Notes: generated by a model not told the origin, from the sequence alone. A stretch of DNA of 64,000 nt from Rotaria macrura (GCA_900239685.1 OENT01000387.1:60357-124356), one strand, 5' to 3'; numbered from the stretch's first letter, positions 25,401-39,428 are shown. Translations and numbers: made by a program.

Positions 25401-26937
25401 TTCGTCAAATAAATTGCCATAATTTGTTTCCGTTATATTTACTTTTGTACTTCAAGGACAACAAGTTTCATAAACGAAGAAGATCTTCAAATTAAAGTTA
25501 TTATTCCGGGAATGGAATGAAATCATTCTACTTTTAAAAAAACCTAATGTTTCAATCGTAATATTATCATCTATAAAGAGTAGTAAAGCAAAAGAAATGG
25601 AATCTCTTTAATTTCTTTCCAGTGATATCAAAGTATAAGATGTAAATTGTATATTAAGCACGGTCAGATACTGTCAATTGTGCATAAATAAGTTTATAAG
25701 TGCGTAAGTTTTTTCAATATAGATTATTAAATGATGGCAAATTTTCTAAATAAATGCCAACTTTCATGAAGACTTGAAGAATTAAATTGAAACGAAATAT
25801 ACATCGGTAAAATAGATTAATTGCAGCATCTTCATGTTAGTAAATATATCAGCAAAGACTAATCACGATATTTTGAATATTTGTTCATATGTGCATCATA
25901 GAATTTCATGCTATTCATCAAATAATAGATGATTATTGTATCTATCAATTCTAATATTTTGTTTTTCGAGAATCAATGCCAACTGTTTTTTTCTACATGA
26001 ATTAAAATTTTTTTATTGAAATTAACATAGGTATCATGAATCATATTGTGTACTTCGAAAATTTGAAAAAAAGAACTCTTCGAATTTCATTCGTATGTGT
26101 TTTTTCTTGTGAATGCTATAGAGCCAGTCAACTGAACTCTAGATTGAATAGTATCGTTACAATATTCATTAATGAAGTAGTTGTTTTCGCTTTTTCTAAT
26201 ACACATATCGTATTGTAATCTATGATTCATTCTTACGACATAATCTTTATGGATAGTAGTAATGATAAATGATCTTCTTTCGAAACAATTTTTACCAAAA
26301 GTAACTACTGAGATTGAATCATATTGGTAAAACAACAAAGAAAGTAAATATTCGATTTACTTTAATTATATTCTTACTGTTTTATTATAAGAATAAGAAA
26401 ATATCAGAAAAAGAATGCAAATTCAATAATTATTTTTGAATTCACTAACTTAAGTCGAATGCAGTAGTGACGATATATTAAATTAGTTTTGTTTTTTATG
26501 TTCAGTGTTCCAGCTAAGATTATGATGTGTGAATCTTCCGTAAAAACTATCGATTGTATGTAAAAATAATTTTGAAACAACTACTACTTGTATGAGACGT
26601 GTTATTCGATTGTTATCTACATTGTTTCAAACAATCAGTCATCAAGAATTGTCGGTTTTGGAAAATACATGCGACGTTTTCTTTTTCGAAAACAAAAAGA
26701 TTTATTTTCAAGAAAAACAAAATGAAGTCATCTTAAACTTGATATGCTTTATCGATTTCGTTCATGTTTTTTTTATATAAAGACTTCGAAATTTTATTAT
26801 AATAATTACATGAAAAAAAAATGAAACATAGTTATGATCTTTTTGTGAAAAAAAGATAAAAGAATCGGACGAAGAAAATTAAAAGAAAACAAGAAATGGA
26901 CATGATACACCGGAATCGCTTTTTTTCCTACCATCAT
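22494..26937. other. Intergenic, 4.4 kb
   Basis: AT-rich, no recognisable exon. A short (GT)n run lies at about 24402-24418. The right end is the 3' flank of nicastrin. Confidence 0.5.
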
Positions 26938-29094
26938 TCACGATGATGAAGGTTGCAAAAGACTTATATTCGAAAAATAACGCAATATAAAACCGATTAT
27001 AAGAGAAATCAACAAAAGTAAAATGCCAACAACAAGTGTAACGATTTCATGTGCTCTACTTGGAATAACAAAAAGTCGTAAACCAGTTGTCGTCCATCGA
27101 CTTTCACTCCATACTGGATAAGTTGTTTCGGATAAATCATAATTATCTATGAATGCTGGCGAAATTGATGATACTGATCGTTGATATGATCGCACACAAT
27201 ATCCAGTGAATGATTGTTCCGATACTATCGACGATACATATCCACCAACATAGTTATACGAACGGAAAGTATCATTCTTAGCAAGTTCTTTACATGATGC
27301 TTCCGTTAGATTGTCTTTATCATATGAACGATCGCGTAAAAAATAACTAAGAATACTTTGTACAAAAGGGAATGTTGGCGTTATGGCTGTTGGATAAGTA
27401 TTGATTGAAAACGGTAATGATGTTTCATTGAATGATTCAAATGCATCTCCAGTTGTACGATTCGTAGTATTATGAATAAGAGGACAATTGATATTTTTCA
27501 AAATACAATAGACAAGATTATTGATGATTTCTTGCTTGATAGTTACATTGCTCGTAATGCCAACGAATGATTCGATTAGTACTTGAGCGAATGGTTCAAT
27601 AATACGTTTGACCCATTGGCTAAATTCAGTTGTACTATTATATTCTAAGGAAGATACATTAAGTGATAGCGTTGTAGGATCATCAAAGAATGAATGATAG
27701 TAATGATTTGATAATTGATTTTGATTTGTTGATGTTATTATGTAAGCAGGAAACGACGATGACGATGTTTGACGAAGAAAGATCTGCGAAGAGGCTGGCG
27801 GTAAAGGTGAATCAAGGGGCATTGGATCAATCATTGAATCATTCGTAAGTGCATCAATAAATGTTTCATTTACAAGCATTGGCGGATATGCATAAAGCTG
27901 TATTAGAAACAAAGGAAAAAAAAACGTAGAAAGATATTTCTAATTAAATCGTAAAATAAAATAAAATAATGATGAACTCACTGATAGTTTATCAGTATAA
28001 CTTAATGATTGAAATTCAATAATAGAATGAATATGTTCAACATTAATAAGTTGTTCATTTTGATTGCCTGTCGGAAACTTTCCATTGATCATATCAGACA
28101 TAAATCTAAATGAAGCTGAATAATCTAGTGCATCACCATCAAGAGTGACAAATATGAATTCTTTATCGGATTGATTGAATTTATTTTGTTCTTGTCCAAT
28201 AAGGTGTGCAAGTGCAAAAAACATGATCATTGCTGTAGCTGGCTGTTGAGCACCACCTGTTGTGCCTTTGGTTTTTAAAAACATTTGAAAACTATCCGTC
28301 GCTGCTAAGATAAGAATAACTGATTTCGGTGGACGTTGCTTTGGTACGATTGTCAATGATTGAGGTAATTTGCTATATATATTGAGACCACCGACTGGAT
28401 CACATAATTTTTCTGGTTCATCAAGAAATGAATGTGTTATATCATTTCGTCGCATGCATGTTTTTGACGTGTGTGCTGCATTTTGAAATGTTTTCAATTC
28501 AAGACCACATGTTCGTGATGATTTACTGAGATTTAATTGATTATAGAAATTTACTAATCGTTCATAATCATCTTGTTCATCGATTAACATGATTGGAAAT
28601 GGAAACGAGCGAAAAAATAGTCCAGTTCCTTTAGTATTCCAATTAATAATATTCGTTTGATTCAAATAATATGACTGACGATGATTAGGACATTGATCAT
28701 CATGTGAAAAATATTCAGGTCGAGATTTACTCGATTTCAAGTACAGCAAAATACCATTTAACTTTGACTTAAGAGATGTCATTAGGTGATCAACAAAGTA
28801 TTCATTGAACAAATTCACATTGAGTACAACAATAAATGATTTAGACGAATCGATCAATTTCTTATTCGTAAGAAAGGAATCGAATTCTTGATCATTATCG
28901 ATCATATACATTCGACCAGAATTACCATTCATAGACGATTGGCAACCAATCTCATGTGTGCTATTAAGACGACGAACACAATAACGGGCACGATCGAATG
29001 ATACGTACATTTGTTCAACTACACGTTTAGGTTGCGAACAAGATACACATAAAATACATAGCAGAACATAAACAAATACAACTGAAGAGTGCAT
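26938..29094 (-). CDS. NCSTN: Nicastrin, gamma-secretase subunit
   Basis: Two exons, 29094-27982 and 27897-26938, 690 aa (human is 709). Nicastrin is the large glycosylated ectodomain of gamma-secretase and gates access of Notch, APP and other substrates to presenilin. Seen: an N-terminal signal peptide (VVFVYVLLCILCVSC), many N-glycosylation sequons, CDPVGGLNIYS, the aminopeptidase-like core IFVTLDGDALDYSASFRFM (counterpart of the vertebrate GETFDYIGSSR segment) followed by GKFP, and one C-terminal membrane helix (LVVGILLLLISLIIGFIL) with a short tail. The intron is 84 bp. An acceptor-like gctttag ends 6 nt before ATG. Confidence 0.93.
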
Positions 29095-30641
29095 ACTAAT
29101 CTAAAGCATAGAAAAAAATGGCAATTTAATTTGTTTTTAAATTTTTAACATGTTTAGAATAATTATCTAACGATAAATACATTTGTAAATGAGATGAGAA
29201 TTTTTTTCATAAGCATGAACTCCATCAGTATTTCGTTGGCTTCCATAGTTTTTATTCATCGTATCATAAATACTGTCTCGGAATGAAAGTTAGAATCGCT
29301 GAATTATGTCAACAAAGATTAAATATTGTAAACGTTTTCTCGCTAGGGTTATTGAATAATTTTTATGATTTACGCTTGCCTGCAAATGAATCTTTAATAC
29401 GTGTAGACATCCAACAAGGATCAAGTCATCTACGAAGAACGAAGTATCAACATTTATTGGTAATCGCTAAAATAAATCTAGTGAGTATTCAAAATTCATC
29501 CGCTTCGTCTGTTATCGAGCCTATTCTAAAAAGTTAATTACATTTTTGATCATTCAGGGAATAGTGGACGATGACACTGTACTATAATCTTGTTTTAATC
29601 TAGAGTTAGATTATTACAAACATACGACGATTACAGATCTTTATCGATCGCTCACTTCTACGTTCGGTTCTACTTAACATGTTTTGTGCGTCGGTCAATT
29701 AAATCTTTGTAATTTCTTCTATACGAATCATCCTTGTCTCTTGAAAATATTACTCTATCATAGGCTTCGATTTATTACGATCATTACATAGAAAAGACTT
29801 GCACACTAATCTTTTCTAATTGTAGATAATTATTGAAATCAAAATTTGAATATCAAATATGTTCTAAGATTGGAAATAATGAAAATCTCGTCTGTGATAA
29901 TAAACTATGATAAATGAGAAAAAGAAAATCTTGATCAAAATATTTTAACAATCTGAAAATGATCTAGAATAGTATGTTTGAATTATTCTTAAGATGTTTT
30001 AATATAAATAAATAAATAAGATGTAGCCAGAATATCTATAAGAAACGTTTTCAAAAACAAAATGAAATAATCAAATATCTACATAGTTAGTCATTTAATC
30101 TGACCTACTACTATTATCACCTTGAATAAAGATCTATGGATGTTCTAGATACACGTATCATAATCAAGTATATAGTATCAAAAATATAAGACAGATGGCG
30201 TTTTATCAGAATTCTTCCGCACTATATTAAGAAGGCATTACTTTGGAAATGTGATCAATCATGGCTGATTTAAGGATTTGGATTTATTTCTCAGTTGTGA
30301 CTTTTTCTAAAAAATATAATTGATCAAATAATTCAAAACACACATTTAAAATTTTTCTTTTTCTTCTTCTATCTCTCACATCCATTAAACTGATTCGTAG
30401 ATATGTTTTATAAAACTCATGTAAACAGAATACTATTTTGGAACTAGAAGATCTTTTCCAATTTAGACTCATGAACCAAGGACATTGAAGAGAACATTGA
30501 ATTTTTCAGTTTAAGGTCATCAAATATATTCTTCAAAACGACTGATACGGTAAGATTGATTGAGAAAAGTAAAAAGTCTATGATTGATCAACGAATATAA
30601 TTACATGAAAGATTGTGTAATGTTCACTCTATTCTAGAAAT
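29095..30641. other. Intergenic between divergent nicastrin and TMEM216-like genes
   Basis: A likely shared upstream region of about 1.5 kb. No exon recognised; the plus frame at 29283-29537 has no family resemblance. Confidence 0.5.
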
Positions 30642-31139
30642 ATGTTTCTCACCGTGTCCGATCAATCGAGTACTGCTCTTCATATTCTTTTACATCTTAA
30701 TATTACTTATACAATATTATGGTTTATTCTTGAAATTTTATTGTTTGTTTTTAAATATTTTAATTTACAATATGCCGCCAATGCATTTGGTGTTGAAATT
30801 TCTATAGTATTTATGCTATGTTTCAATGAATTTCTTCGTCATTTTATTGGTATGAAAGGTAACTTGATGTTAAGCAACAGTCTATTGATTATATTTATCC
30901 TCTACGGATTATTTTGTGCAGTTGGCTTCGTTTTTTTTCTCGTATTACAATCCTACATTCAACGTTTAGAAATTTTACTTTCTGGAATAGGCTTAGCACT
31001 AATTCTTATGGAAATTATATTTAGTATTATAACACTTATTCGTAATGGTCGAGCAATGCCTGAATTAACAAAAGAAGAAAAAATCGTACGATTAGATGTT
31101 GCTCAAAAAAAATTTCAAGCATCTATAAAAAATGATTAA
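30642..31139 (+). CDS. Transmembrane-17 family protein, TMEM216/TMEM80-like
   Basis: A single open frame of 165 aa with four predicted membrane helices (about 20-40, 53-72, 83-108, 118-140) and a charged C-terminal tail. The FLRHFIGMKGNLM segment and the later LQSYIQRLEILLSGI segment match the TMEM216/TMEM80 branch. Those proteins sit at the ciliary transition zone, and TMEM216 is a Joubert/Meckel syndrome gene in humans. One of the two plus-strand genes here. A tctattctag acceptor ends 4 nt before this ATG, so a 5' non-coding exon or a spliced leader is likely. Choice between TMEM216 and TMEM80 is not certain. Confidence 0.8.
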   Translation: MFLTVSDQSSTALHILLHLNITYTILWFILEILLFVFKYFNLQYAANAFGVEISIVFMLCFNEFLRHFIGMKGNLMLSNSLLIIFILYGLFCAVGFVFFLVLQSYIQRLEILLSGIGLALILMEIIFSIITLIRNGRAMPELTKEEKIVRLDVAQKKFQASIKND

Positions 31140-33846
31140 TACTGAAATTTAACTATAGTAAAATTAAAATACTTCTATTAAATTTTTGTTCGCAATATTC
31201 TGCAATTGTTGTCCTGTGTGTTTTCTTTAGCAATTGTGATTCACTTATGATATGTTAAACAAAAGAGAACATAAAATCAGGTGTACGTAACTTTGCAAAT
31301 AAAATATTGAATTCTAATAAATAATACGAGCTATTTATTTACTGTTCCAAGATGTGTTTGTTTTTTGTGTACTAAAAAAGTGAGTACACTCTAGAATTGG
31401 TCAGTGTGTCCGGCCGGCCGTTAACACGATAACTCTTTACAAATACATTCGATGGAGCTGAAATTTTGTGCACAGAATTGTCTGATGAATATCTCGGTCG
31501 AGTTCAAAAATGAGAAGGATCCGGCAAGAAATGGCTGAGTTATCGAAAAAATTGTCATTTTTCACCAAGCAATCCCTGAGGTGGGGTACAGGGATTTTTT
31601 CAAAAAAAAACATTTTTCTCAGAATTATCCACAACTTATGTAAAGTGGCTCAGTTTTTAACGCTGATTCCGAATCTGATATTAGTTTTGAACCAAATCGC
31701 AGCTTTCTAACAAAACATTGGCTGCAAAAAGGTCTCAAATGCACAAAAACTGCATCTAGAAACGAAATTGCCTAGATATGTCTGAGATGATCAGTAGTTT
31801 TGGAGTTTCCCAAAAAGGTTTACCCAGATACTTCATCCGTGCACACATTCTAGAATGACTGATTTGTTTCATTCACTTTTTGAAGTACACATAACTCTCG
31901 GACATAAGTCCGAAGTTTTCACATTTATTTTTATCTGTCCTCAATTTTATAAATTGATCTAAAAAAAGGAAAGAAAGCTAGGCACATTTTGTAAATAGTT
32001 CATGCGAATCATTTAATAAACACTATTATTATTTCATTGTTATAAGTTCGTTGAGATTCGATAAGAATAGAAAACTATCGATGTTAGTTTGATCATGCTG
32101 ATTTAGTGACTATGATAAATATATAACCCGAAAAAGAAATCTGCTTATTAATCATTCGAAAAAATAATTTATTGAGTAGTTCTCGAAGTTAACTGCTTAT
32201 TTTTTAAATAGAAATCTTGATATATTCTCCCAATCGTTCTAAGACTAATTCTATCAACACAGGTTTACGTAAAAATTTGCAGTAACTATGTGTAACGAAA
32301 TAATATGCATAAAATTATGTTTTTAATAAATTTTTTAAAACACATAATAAAAATCTTTAGTTATTATTATTTTACATAGAAATAGTAGTGTTATCTTCTC
32401 AATCTTTAGCGGATTCGATTTAGAAATCAAATAAGATTAGAACATAGGCGAAGTTCTTCTCATTTCGCGTCGGCATTAACAATATTATAAAATTCATGCA
32501 TTTGAAATCTTTCCGAGCATTGTTGCTTCTAGTTGACTAATCATCTATAACTTTGATAGTAAGTTCGATGCGACAATCGTTTCCACGTGTACACGTTCAT
32601 GAATACATTAGTTATTTGGTTATTTCAGGAATGTAATTTCTTCATTCTACTGAGATTCATTACGGAGTTTCAGAAATCTTGATAGAGTATAATCAACTAA
32701 GAATGAATCTGAACAAGAGATATTATCGTCCGATTCGCTGTGATTAATTATTCAAACCTATCTCATATTTCCGAAAGCATCGGAAATACATTCTGAATTC
32801 TTACACTCATTGAATCGATTGCATGGTGAAAATTCAAGGTATCTAAGAAATTTCTTTCCAGAAATACTTCACATATTTGGTAAAACACATAGTTTTTGGA
32901 ATTAAACAGTATATTAGTTCGCAGCCTATGTGTGCCTTGAAATTTATGTAGAAATCTTTGTATTAGATGCTCCATTTGTTAAAAATCGAATGATTGATTA
33001 CTATAAAACTTGGTATGTTCGCCGTAAAATTGATTCGACAACGTCATTTACAATAAAATTCAAGAATTAATCGAATGTTATTCATGAGTATAATTAATAG
33101 ATCATTTGGGAAAACCCTTGATACATGCTAAGACGAATCTTTACCCTCATTTAGTTGCTAATGACAATCATTTAACATTTATCTACACTAACAATACGAC
33201 ATAATGTAGCAAAATTTATCATCAACATCGTTTTAGAGATATTGTTCAGTTACTCTAATTTAGTCTGAGAAAATTAAAAAATTACTAATGTACGAAAACG
33301 AGAATTGTTAAATTATTTGTTTTTTGTTTGTAATCCAAAATCAACTTGTCACTGAACGATAATATAACTTGTATCTAAAAGTATCAATGTTAATAGAGAA
33401 ACTGATTTTCAATCTTAAATTATTCTACAAAGAAGAAGGCTCGATCTAATATACGTAGATATATTATCAATTAAAAACTTGTAGATCTTTCTTTTTTTTT
33501 CTCTATAATCTAGCAATAATAACTCGATGGTTTTTAATTGACCAATATTTTATATTCTGTATTGAACATCAAAGAAGAAAAATCGACATGTATCTTTTTT
33601 TGTGTTGTCGATTTCATTTGAATTTCCACTAATAGAATATATTAATGACTATATGCATGCGATGATGATAAACGCACGCATTACAAAAAAGCGAAAGAAA
33701 GAAGAAAAGAATATCAATTTTGAGAAAGAACATTGAACACAAAATGATGGTGTATAACAAACGGAAATAAATTTACATGATAGTTTATTTTCACAAATAG
33801 CTGAAACACTAAAAGAAAAAGAAAGCAAGGAACTTTAGATGATGAT
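31140..33846. other. Intergenic, 2.7 kb
   Basis: Contains the inverted-repeat-flanked segment at 31367-31890. Otherwise AT-rich with no supported gene. The right end is the 3' flank of NKX6. Confidence 0.5.
31367..31890. mobile_element. Candidate MITE-like insert with short inverted ends
   Basis: The left end gtgtactaaaaaagtga is inverted at the right end (tcactttttgaagtacac, one gap and a small mismatch). The enclosed 0.5 kb differs from its flanks: a GC-rich ggccggccg and long near-coding stretches without a recognised product. Only the ends and the composition shift are evidence. Confidence 0.35.
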
Positions 33847-36466
33847 TTAAGTTGAATTTGAATCTGATTCAATATTAGGAATTGATCCATCATTTCTCGG
33901 TTGTTTATTACGTTTACCGGAGGGACCATGAATTTCAGCAGCATGTTTTTTTCGCCACTTCGTGCGTCTTGATATTTATGAAAAAAGAAAACAAATATAA
34001 TTAGTGAAAAAACTTTACACAATGTCTTTACCTATTTTGAAACCAAACCTAAACAATGACAAAAACAATTGATTTGAACGCTTAATCAAAAGAAAAAATG
34101 ATTTCTTTCTTACTTTCACTTGAGCTTCACTCATAGCTAACTGACAAGCAAGTCGTGATCTTTCTGTACCAGCTAAATATTTCGTATTTTCAAACATTTT
34201 CTCCAATGCAAATATTTGATGTCCTGTAAATGTCGGTCGACTACTTTTACGTTTCATATCTTTTGTTGAGTCATTAGCAGTCATCATATTGGAATAATTT
34301 GTTACTTGAGCATTATCAATGGGAACACCTAAATAGATATCATATTATATTTTTTTTCATGAGATACGTTTTGTTTATAAATAAGTACAATCAGAGTTAA
34401 CGGCTTATTAATAACCATTTGTATGTCTACGTATGATAAACACACTTGAGAAAAAGCAAAAAAAAAACGAAGACGTCAAAACAAATGAATCACAAAAGTT
34501 TGACGCGCTCCTTGATGATGCCATTCGTTTATATAGCACTCATATTGATCTTATTTTCGTGTGAGTGCGCATTTGAATGTGCTTGATGACAATGTCACGA
34601 AGCATTGCGGCAAAATCACTTTTCGATCGATCATCATATGTGTATAATTATCAATTAGATTATCATGGTAAAACGAAATCTTGACTTAAACAATATTAAT
34701 GATAGGCTACTCGTGTAAGAAATATCATTTTAAATTTCTTTTTTCTAGCTTATACCTTAGCATTAAAATTATGTCATGGATTTCTAATAATATATAGGTG
34801 TCAATATAGAAGGGATCATCGATTTTCTATTGTTCTTAATGTTCATATAAAACAATTGGAGTATGAAAAAAGAAGTTGCTCGTTATTTTTTAGTTGTTGC
34901 CGTGAATAGATTATACTCCAATGAAGTTTCAAGAGCCTATTTATAATATATACGTATACATAGTTTTGTTTTTCTTTAAATGGTTCATTGACAATGATTG
35001 ACATTATCGACGGAAGCGGCTTTTTCTCAATATCATTCGTTTAGTTTATTGCTATCAGCATCCGGCTTTTTTTCTCTCATAAGATGATTCGAGCCATTGC
35101 ATATACTCTCAATTGATTTATCTTCGTAGAACAATATTTTTCCTTCTCCTTCACGAAAAAAAGTGTCATTTGCTTGCTGCTCATTATAAATATGTGTTAG
35201 TGTGTGCATATGTGTGTGTGTGTGTGTCCATGTATGTGTCGATATAATTAAAAAGAAGTCAAAATCTATGTCCTGTAGAAGGTGCGAAATGCAAAAGGTA
35301 GTTTGTGAATGTGATAACAAATCAATTGAGCAATGGCAAAGATACTTTCGTCACGCCTTTTTGCTTTAGGTTTCGAAAAAAAACCGCCCATAGCACGTGC
35401 ACTTCTACTGCTGGTGCCATCAAATGTGTTGATGCGGTTAAAAAACGATTAAAAAAACAACAGGCTAATTTAAGTTGTGTGACAAATTGGCTTTCAATCA
35501 TGCAACGTCTGGTGTTGATCGATCGACTGAAATGATGCGATCATACTCATACAAATGTTGCCTATTAGATCAAACTCTCAGATGTCATTTAATATTAAAA
35601 AAAAATATAATGGCATGAGTTTTCTTTTTAATATTCTAGCAAAACATAAGAAACATGAGAAACGGAAGTCTATTGTCAAATTCTTTTCGGTATTACATAA
35701 AAACGAGCTAGTGAGAAAGAGAAGGAAAGGGCAAGAAAGGCAGAGAGAGAGAGGGAGAGGGCGAACGCATCACGGCATTAAGAAAGAAATGTGCAAATGC
35801 AATGCGCCGGCAACAAATATTATAAATCATCCTTCCAATCATTGAATAACCATTAAGGCAGAGAGGATGAATGGATGAATGGATGAATATATATATATAT
35901 ATAGATGTATGTATGTATGCTATACTTCTATGAATGAAGTATTGAGCAAGTTCTTCTCTATACAATAGGATGATTTTAATGAGTTAGAAAAATTTCACCT
36001 TTTATTGAATGTTGCGGGTGCCATGCAGAGGTGTTCGAAGTTGTTGTTTGTGCAATAGGTATTTGTGACCAATCATCACGAGGAAGAAAATTATTCGATG
36101 TTGGTGTTACAACAGATGGATGATGATGATGATGACTTTGTTGAATATAATTAAATTGTGTGAGATTCAATGTGGTTGGATTTGGACGTGTAAGGAGAAA
36201 ATCATTAGATAAAGGAGGTGAACTGCCCGAACTTGAACTGCATGCACTTGAATCAAAGACAGCTTTATTTGTTGTTGGTTGTTGATTATAAGAAACTTTA
36301 TCTGTTACACCATTAGTCGATGATGATGATGATGAAAAAAACGAAGGAATTGGACTACCAGGAAACCAAAAGTTTGGTTGATGTTGATTCGATGTAGTGG
36401 CAGTCGATAACATTATGTCATTCAACAATGTTGAATCTTCTGTAGAAGATGTTTGTAATGACCAAC
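33847..36466 (-). CDS. NKX6: NK6-class homeobox transcription factor, 5' end missing
   Basis: Exons 36466-35999, 34328-34114, 34048-34032 and 33967-33847. The upstream exon starts in mid-codon at an acceptor, so the start is not located. Homeodomain: [23 protein letters not shown], then [20 protein letters not shown], with Gln50 and the NK6-type FALEK and TKYLAG signatures. NKX6 proteins are repressors that pattern motor neurons and endodermal/pancreatic tissue in other animals. The first visible exon is Ser/Asn/Pro rich with a His run and a LLNDIML motif comparable to the INDIL motif of NKX6 proteins. Oddities: the homeobox is cut by two introns, leaving a 17-bp exon that encodes VWFQNR; the intron 34329-35998 is 1.7 kb. 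Confidence 0.9.
35195..35228. repeat. GT microsatellite in NKX6 intron
   Basis: A mostly GT-dinucleotide run (gtgtgcatatgtgtgtgtgtgtgtg) inside the long NKX6 intron. Confidence 0.7.
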
Positions 36467-38569
36467 CTGATGTTAATAGCGTATTGTGTTAATAAAATAT
36501 ATCTGTTATTTTATTAAAATGATGATATTGACTTACCACAAAATATAGTACTTCGAATATTGTCTCTTTATCTTTAAGCGATGTGTTATTAGTTTTTAAT
36601 ACTTATACGAGAAGAGAGAAGAAAAGAAAAATATATTTATGATTATATTTCCGTTCGAACAATTAATCAAGTGTTTCTTGTCGTCGCGTCTCTTTTGACG
36701 ATGTGTATGATGTGTGTCCGTCTGTATATGGTGTGAATCGCTTTTCGATAGATAATTTGATTTGTTCCTACTCTCTCCCTCCCTCTCTCTCCTTTCTCTC
36801 TCTCTCGTTTTCTTATCGCTCTGCCTTACCTTTTTTCTTTTTCTCTTAATGGATATCATTTTCTTGCTTCATAGAAAATTACAGAACGGATCAATTTTTC
36901 ATTGGTTAGATATTCTGATAATTCCTATTCGTTCCAAGTTTCTTTCTGCAGATCGGAACGAAGACACAAAATGCTACATGATGTTATCTTCCTCTGAGAC
37001 TATTATTCAAATTATGCAAATAATTAGAATATCCTATCTTTTCACATGTTAATCAGTATTCATCAATCATTTATTCATTTCTTTTTTTGTATTAGAAGTT
37101 TTAAAAGTTACTTTTTTTTATTCTTCGTCTTCTTTTTCTTTATGAGAATATTATTTTATGTTATAGTAGCATATGTTTGGCAACAATTAATATATATATG
37201 TATACATATATATATATATATATATACATATTTCGTCCTAATATTGCCCCTATAAACACTTTCATATAGCAGCCCATTTGCATACCGTACTGTGTATATG
37301 CTTACTAAACACAACGATCGAAGAAATCAAATCGCAATTATGTCCATCGCTCTTCGTTCTATCGCATAAACAAGGCGAACGCGAGAAGAGATGTGTCAAA
37401 AAGAAAACTTTTGCGAATAATGAATATAAAGCAACTCGTCCAAATGAAGTGTGTTTGGAAATGTTGAATCATAGAATGTAAACATTTACTTCAAATCTTT
37501 AGACATCTCAAAACTAGTGGAGCAAAAGATCGTGTCTTTTTGTTTAACAGTTTTACAGACAAAATTATTATTATGGTGTGACTTCGAGAAAAATTTTTTC
37601 TATTGTTTTTTTGACAGTTTTCTCATGCTTCTTTTTTGTTCGAATCGAACTGTTTGATCGAAAAATGTTTTCTCTAAGAAAGCAAAGAATTGACTGGTTT
37701 GAGCAATGTTTTATCTAAGTTTTTCACTCTGTCATAGAGCCTTAAGTTGTCAAGAGGACAACAAAAACAAATTTGTTTTTTAATAGAAACTATCGTAATT
37801 ATTATCAAGCCAATTATAATGATACTGTAAGAGTATTTGCATCGAATAAGTTATGAGAAACTAGTGTTATTTCATATGTTGGAAAAAAATATACAATATA
37901 CAAATAATCATACAAAACGATCAAGAAATTACATGTAAGAAAAAAGGCGAATTTTATCAAGACCAATTAATCACCGCAGAGTAAACTATGCCAGTAAGAG
38001 AAAGAGAATATAAGAGAAAAGTATGATTACAATAAAAAAATTTAATGATATCTTCCAAACCATTAAACGATGCAGTTTTGTTATTTTCTAATGATTAATT
38101 ATTTCTTCTTTCATTTCTTTATTAATAATGCTAGTACCCTGAATTGAAATTTTCATCGATTGATCTCATACAGCCGACTATCAGTCTAGATGTTAAGAAG
38201 CAGTAAAAAGTTGCTTTGATGGTGATACATTGAAAAAAAAATTTACAATGAAATAAATCAAAAACTTATTGAGCTCAATGAAATGTTCTACATATTAAGA
38301 TTAAATGACTGAGAAGGCATTCGCTCGATCTTGACAACATTGCACCCAACACTGTTCGTGAATAATCAATACTGATCTTTTTGACTCCAAGACTCTTGTT
38401 ATATTGATTTTTCGAATGAATATAATCAAGATAGAAATTAACGTTTCTTCTATCAATATCTTTATTTCAATCAAAATTTTTAAGATCAACCAATATCAAT
38501 ATAAACGAAATCACAGAGTAGCACAAAGAAAAAAAAATCAAATCATTCAAACAAAATTCATTGTCCCAA
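36467..38569. other. Intergenic upstream of NKX6
   Basis: Should hold the missing NKX6 first exon. A consensus donor (gtg/gtaagt) occurs near 36535 on the minus strand, but no ATG-led frame joins it. CT-rich tract at 36770-36840 and TA repeat at 37190-37228. Confidence 0.45.
37190..37228. repeat. TA microsatellite
   Basis: Alternating TATATA with one GTATACA interruption. Confidence 0.75.
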
Positions 38570-39428
38570 TCAAAGTTTAGACTGTTCATTTTTCAATATT
38601 GTTTCTTTCATACGCATAGGAATGGCATGTGCTTCGTCAAAATAAGGCTGGGTTTTGTTTTTCACTCTTTCCATCCAGTCGTAAACACGTGGAAATTTTT
38701 CTTTATCCAAATGATAACCTGCAGCTATCGGTTGCATCAATTCACAAATGCCTAAGTAAAGAAGATCATTATTTTGTCAAATGATTTTTTTCTTATAAAT
38801 ATAATTTACCAAGTAAATCAGCAATTGTTAAATGATCACCACCTAAATAAGCTGAACGAGCTAACCATACCAATTCCAGATCGTTTGTTGATTGTTGCCA
38901 TTGTTTATGCCATTTTTCTAATTCACGCTCGTTTGCTGGTTTATTTGTCAAACGAGGTGTTATAATCTAAACGAATATGAAGACATTCATTTCGTCACAT
39001 AAAAGAAAATGTTTATTGTTACTTTTGCACGAAAAAGCATCGATCCAGTAGTACGCAAATTTAAATGTTGCCAATGAGTATATTCATTAACACGTGCTCG
39101 CTGTTTTAAATCTGTAGGATACCAATCGGAAACTTTGTATTTATCACACAGATACATAAATATTGCCACACTAAAAACATGAAAACATGAATAAGAAGTA
39201 ACCTGAACTATTCTTTTTTTGTTTAAACCTTTCAGTAAGAATAAAACCTGAATCATCGATAACGGGTACTTTTTTGAATGGATTTATTTGTGCATATTCA
39301 TCAGTCGTGTGTTCGAGTTTTCGTAATGCAATCGCTTTCGGTTCGAATGGAATGCCTGTCATTTTAAGAAATATATAAAGAGCCCGACAAGGCTGCGACA
39401 TTAGGTCGTAATAGTATATGAGTGGCAT
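38570..39428 (-). CDS. Glutathione S-transferase, theta-like
   Basis: Exons 39428-39229, 39170-39023, 38966-38810 and 38751-38570 give 228 aa, typical for a cytosolic GST. It conjugates glutathione to electrophiles. The N-terminal thioredoxin-like fold has LIYYYDLMSQPCRALYIFLK (the theta class uses an early Ser, here S11 in MSQPCRA) and the NPFKKVPVIDD cis-proline loop. The all-alpha half has SVAIFMYLCDKYKV, WYPTDLKQRARVNEY, LGGDHLTIADLL and a C-terminal helix. Introns are 56-60 bp. The start is firm: ttgttattttag ends exactly at ATG, so the mature transcript probably begins its coding sequence at or next to a splice junction. Confidence 0.9.

Noticed and set aside
36533..36600. Possible NKX6 first exon ending at a gtg/gtaagt donor
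   Set aside because: The reading frame that matches the next exon has a stop a few codons upstream and no ATG, so it cannot be the start exon as read.
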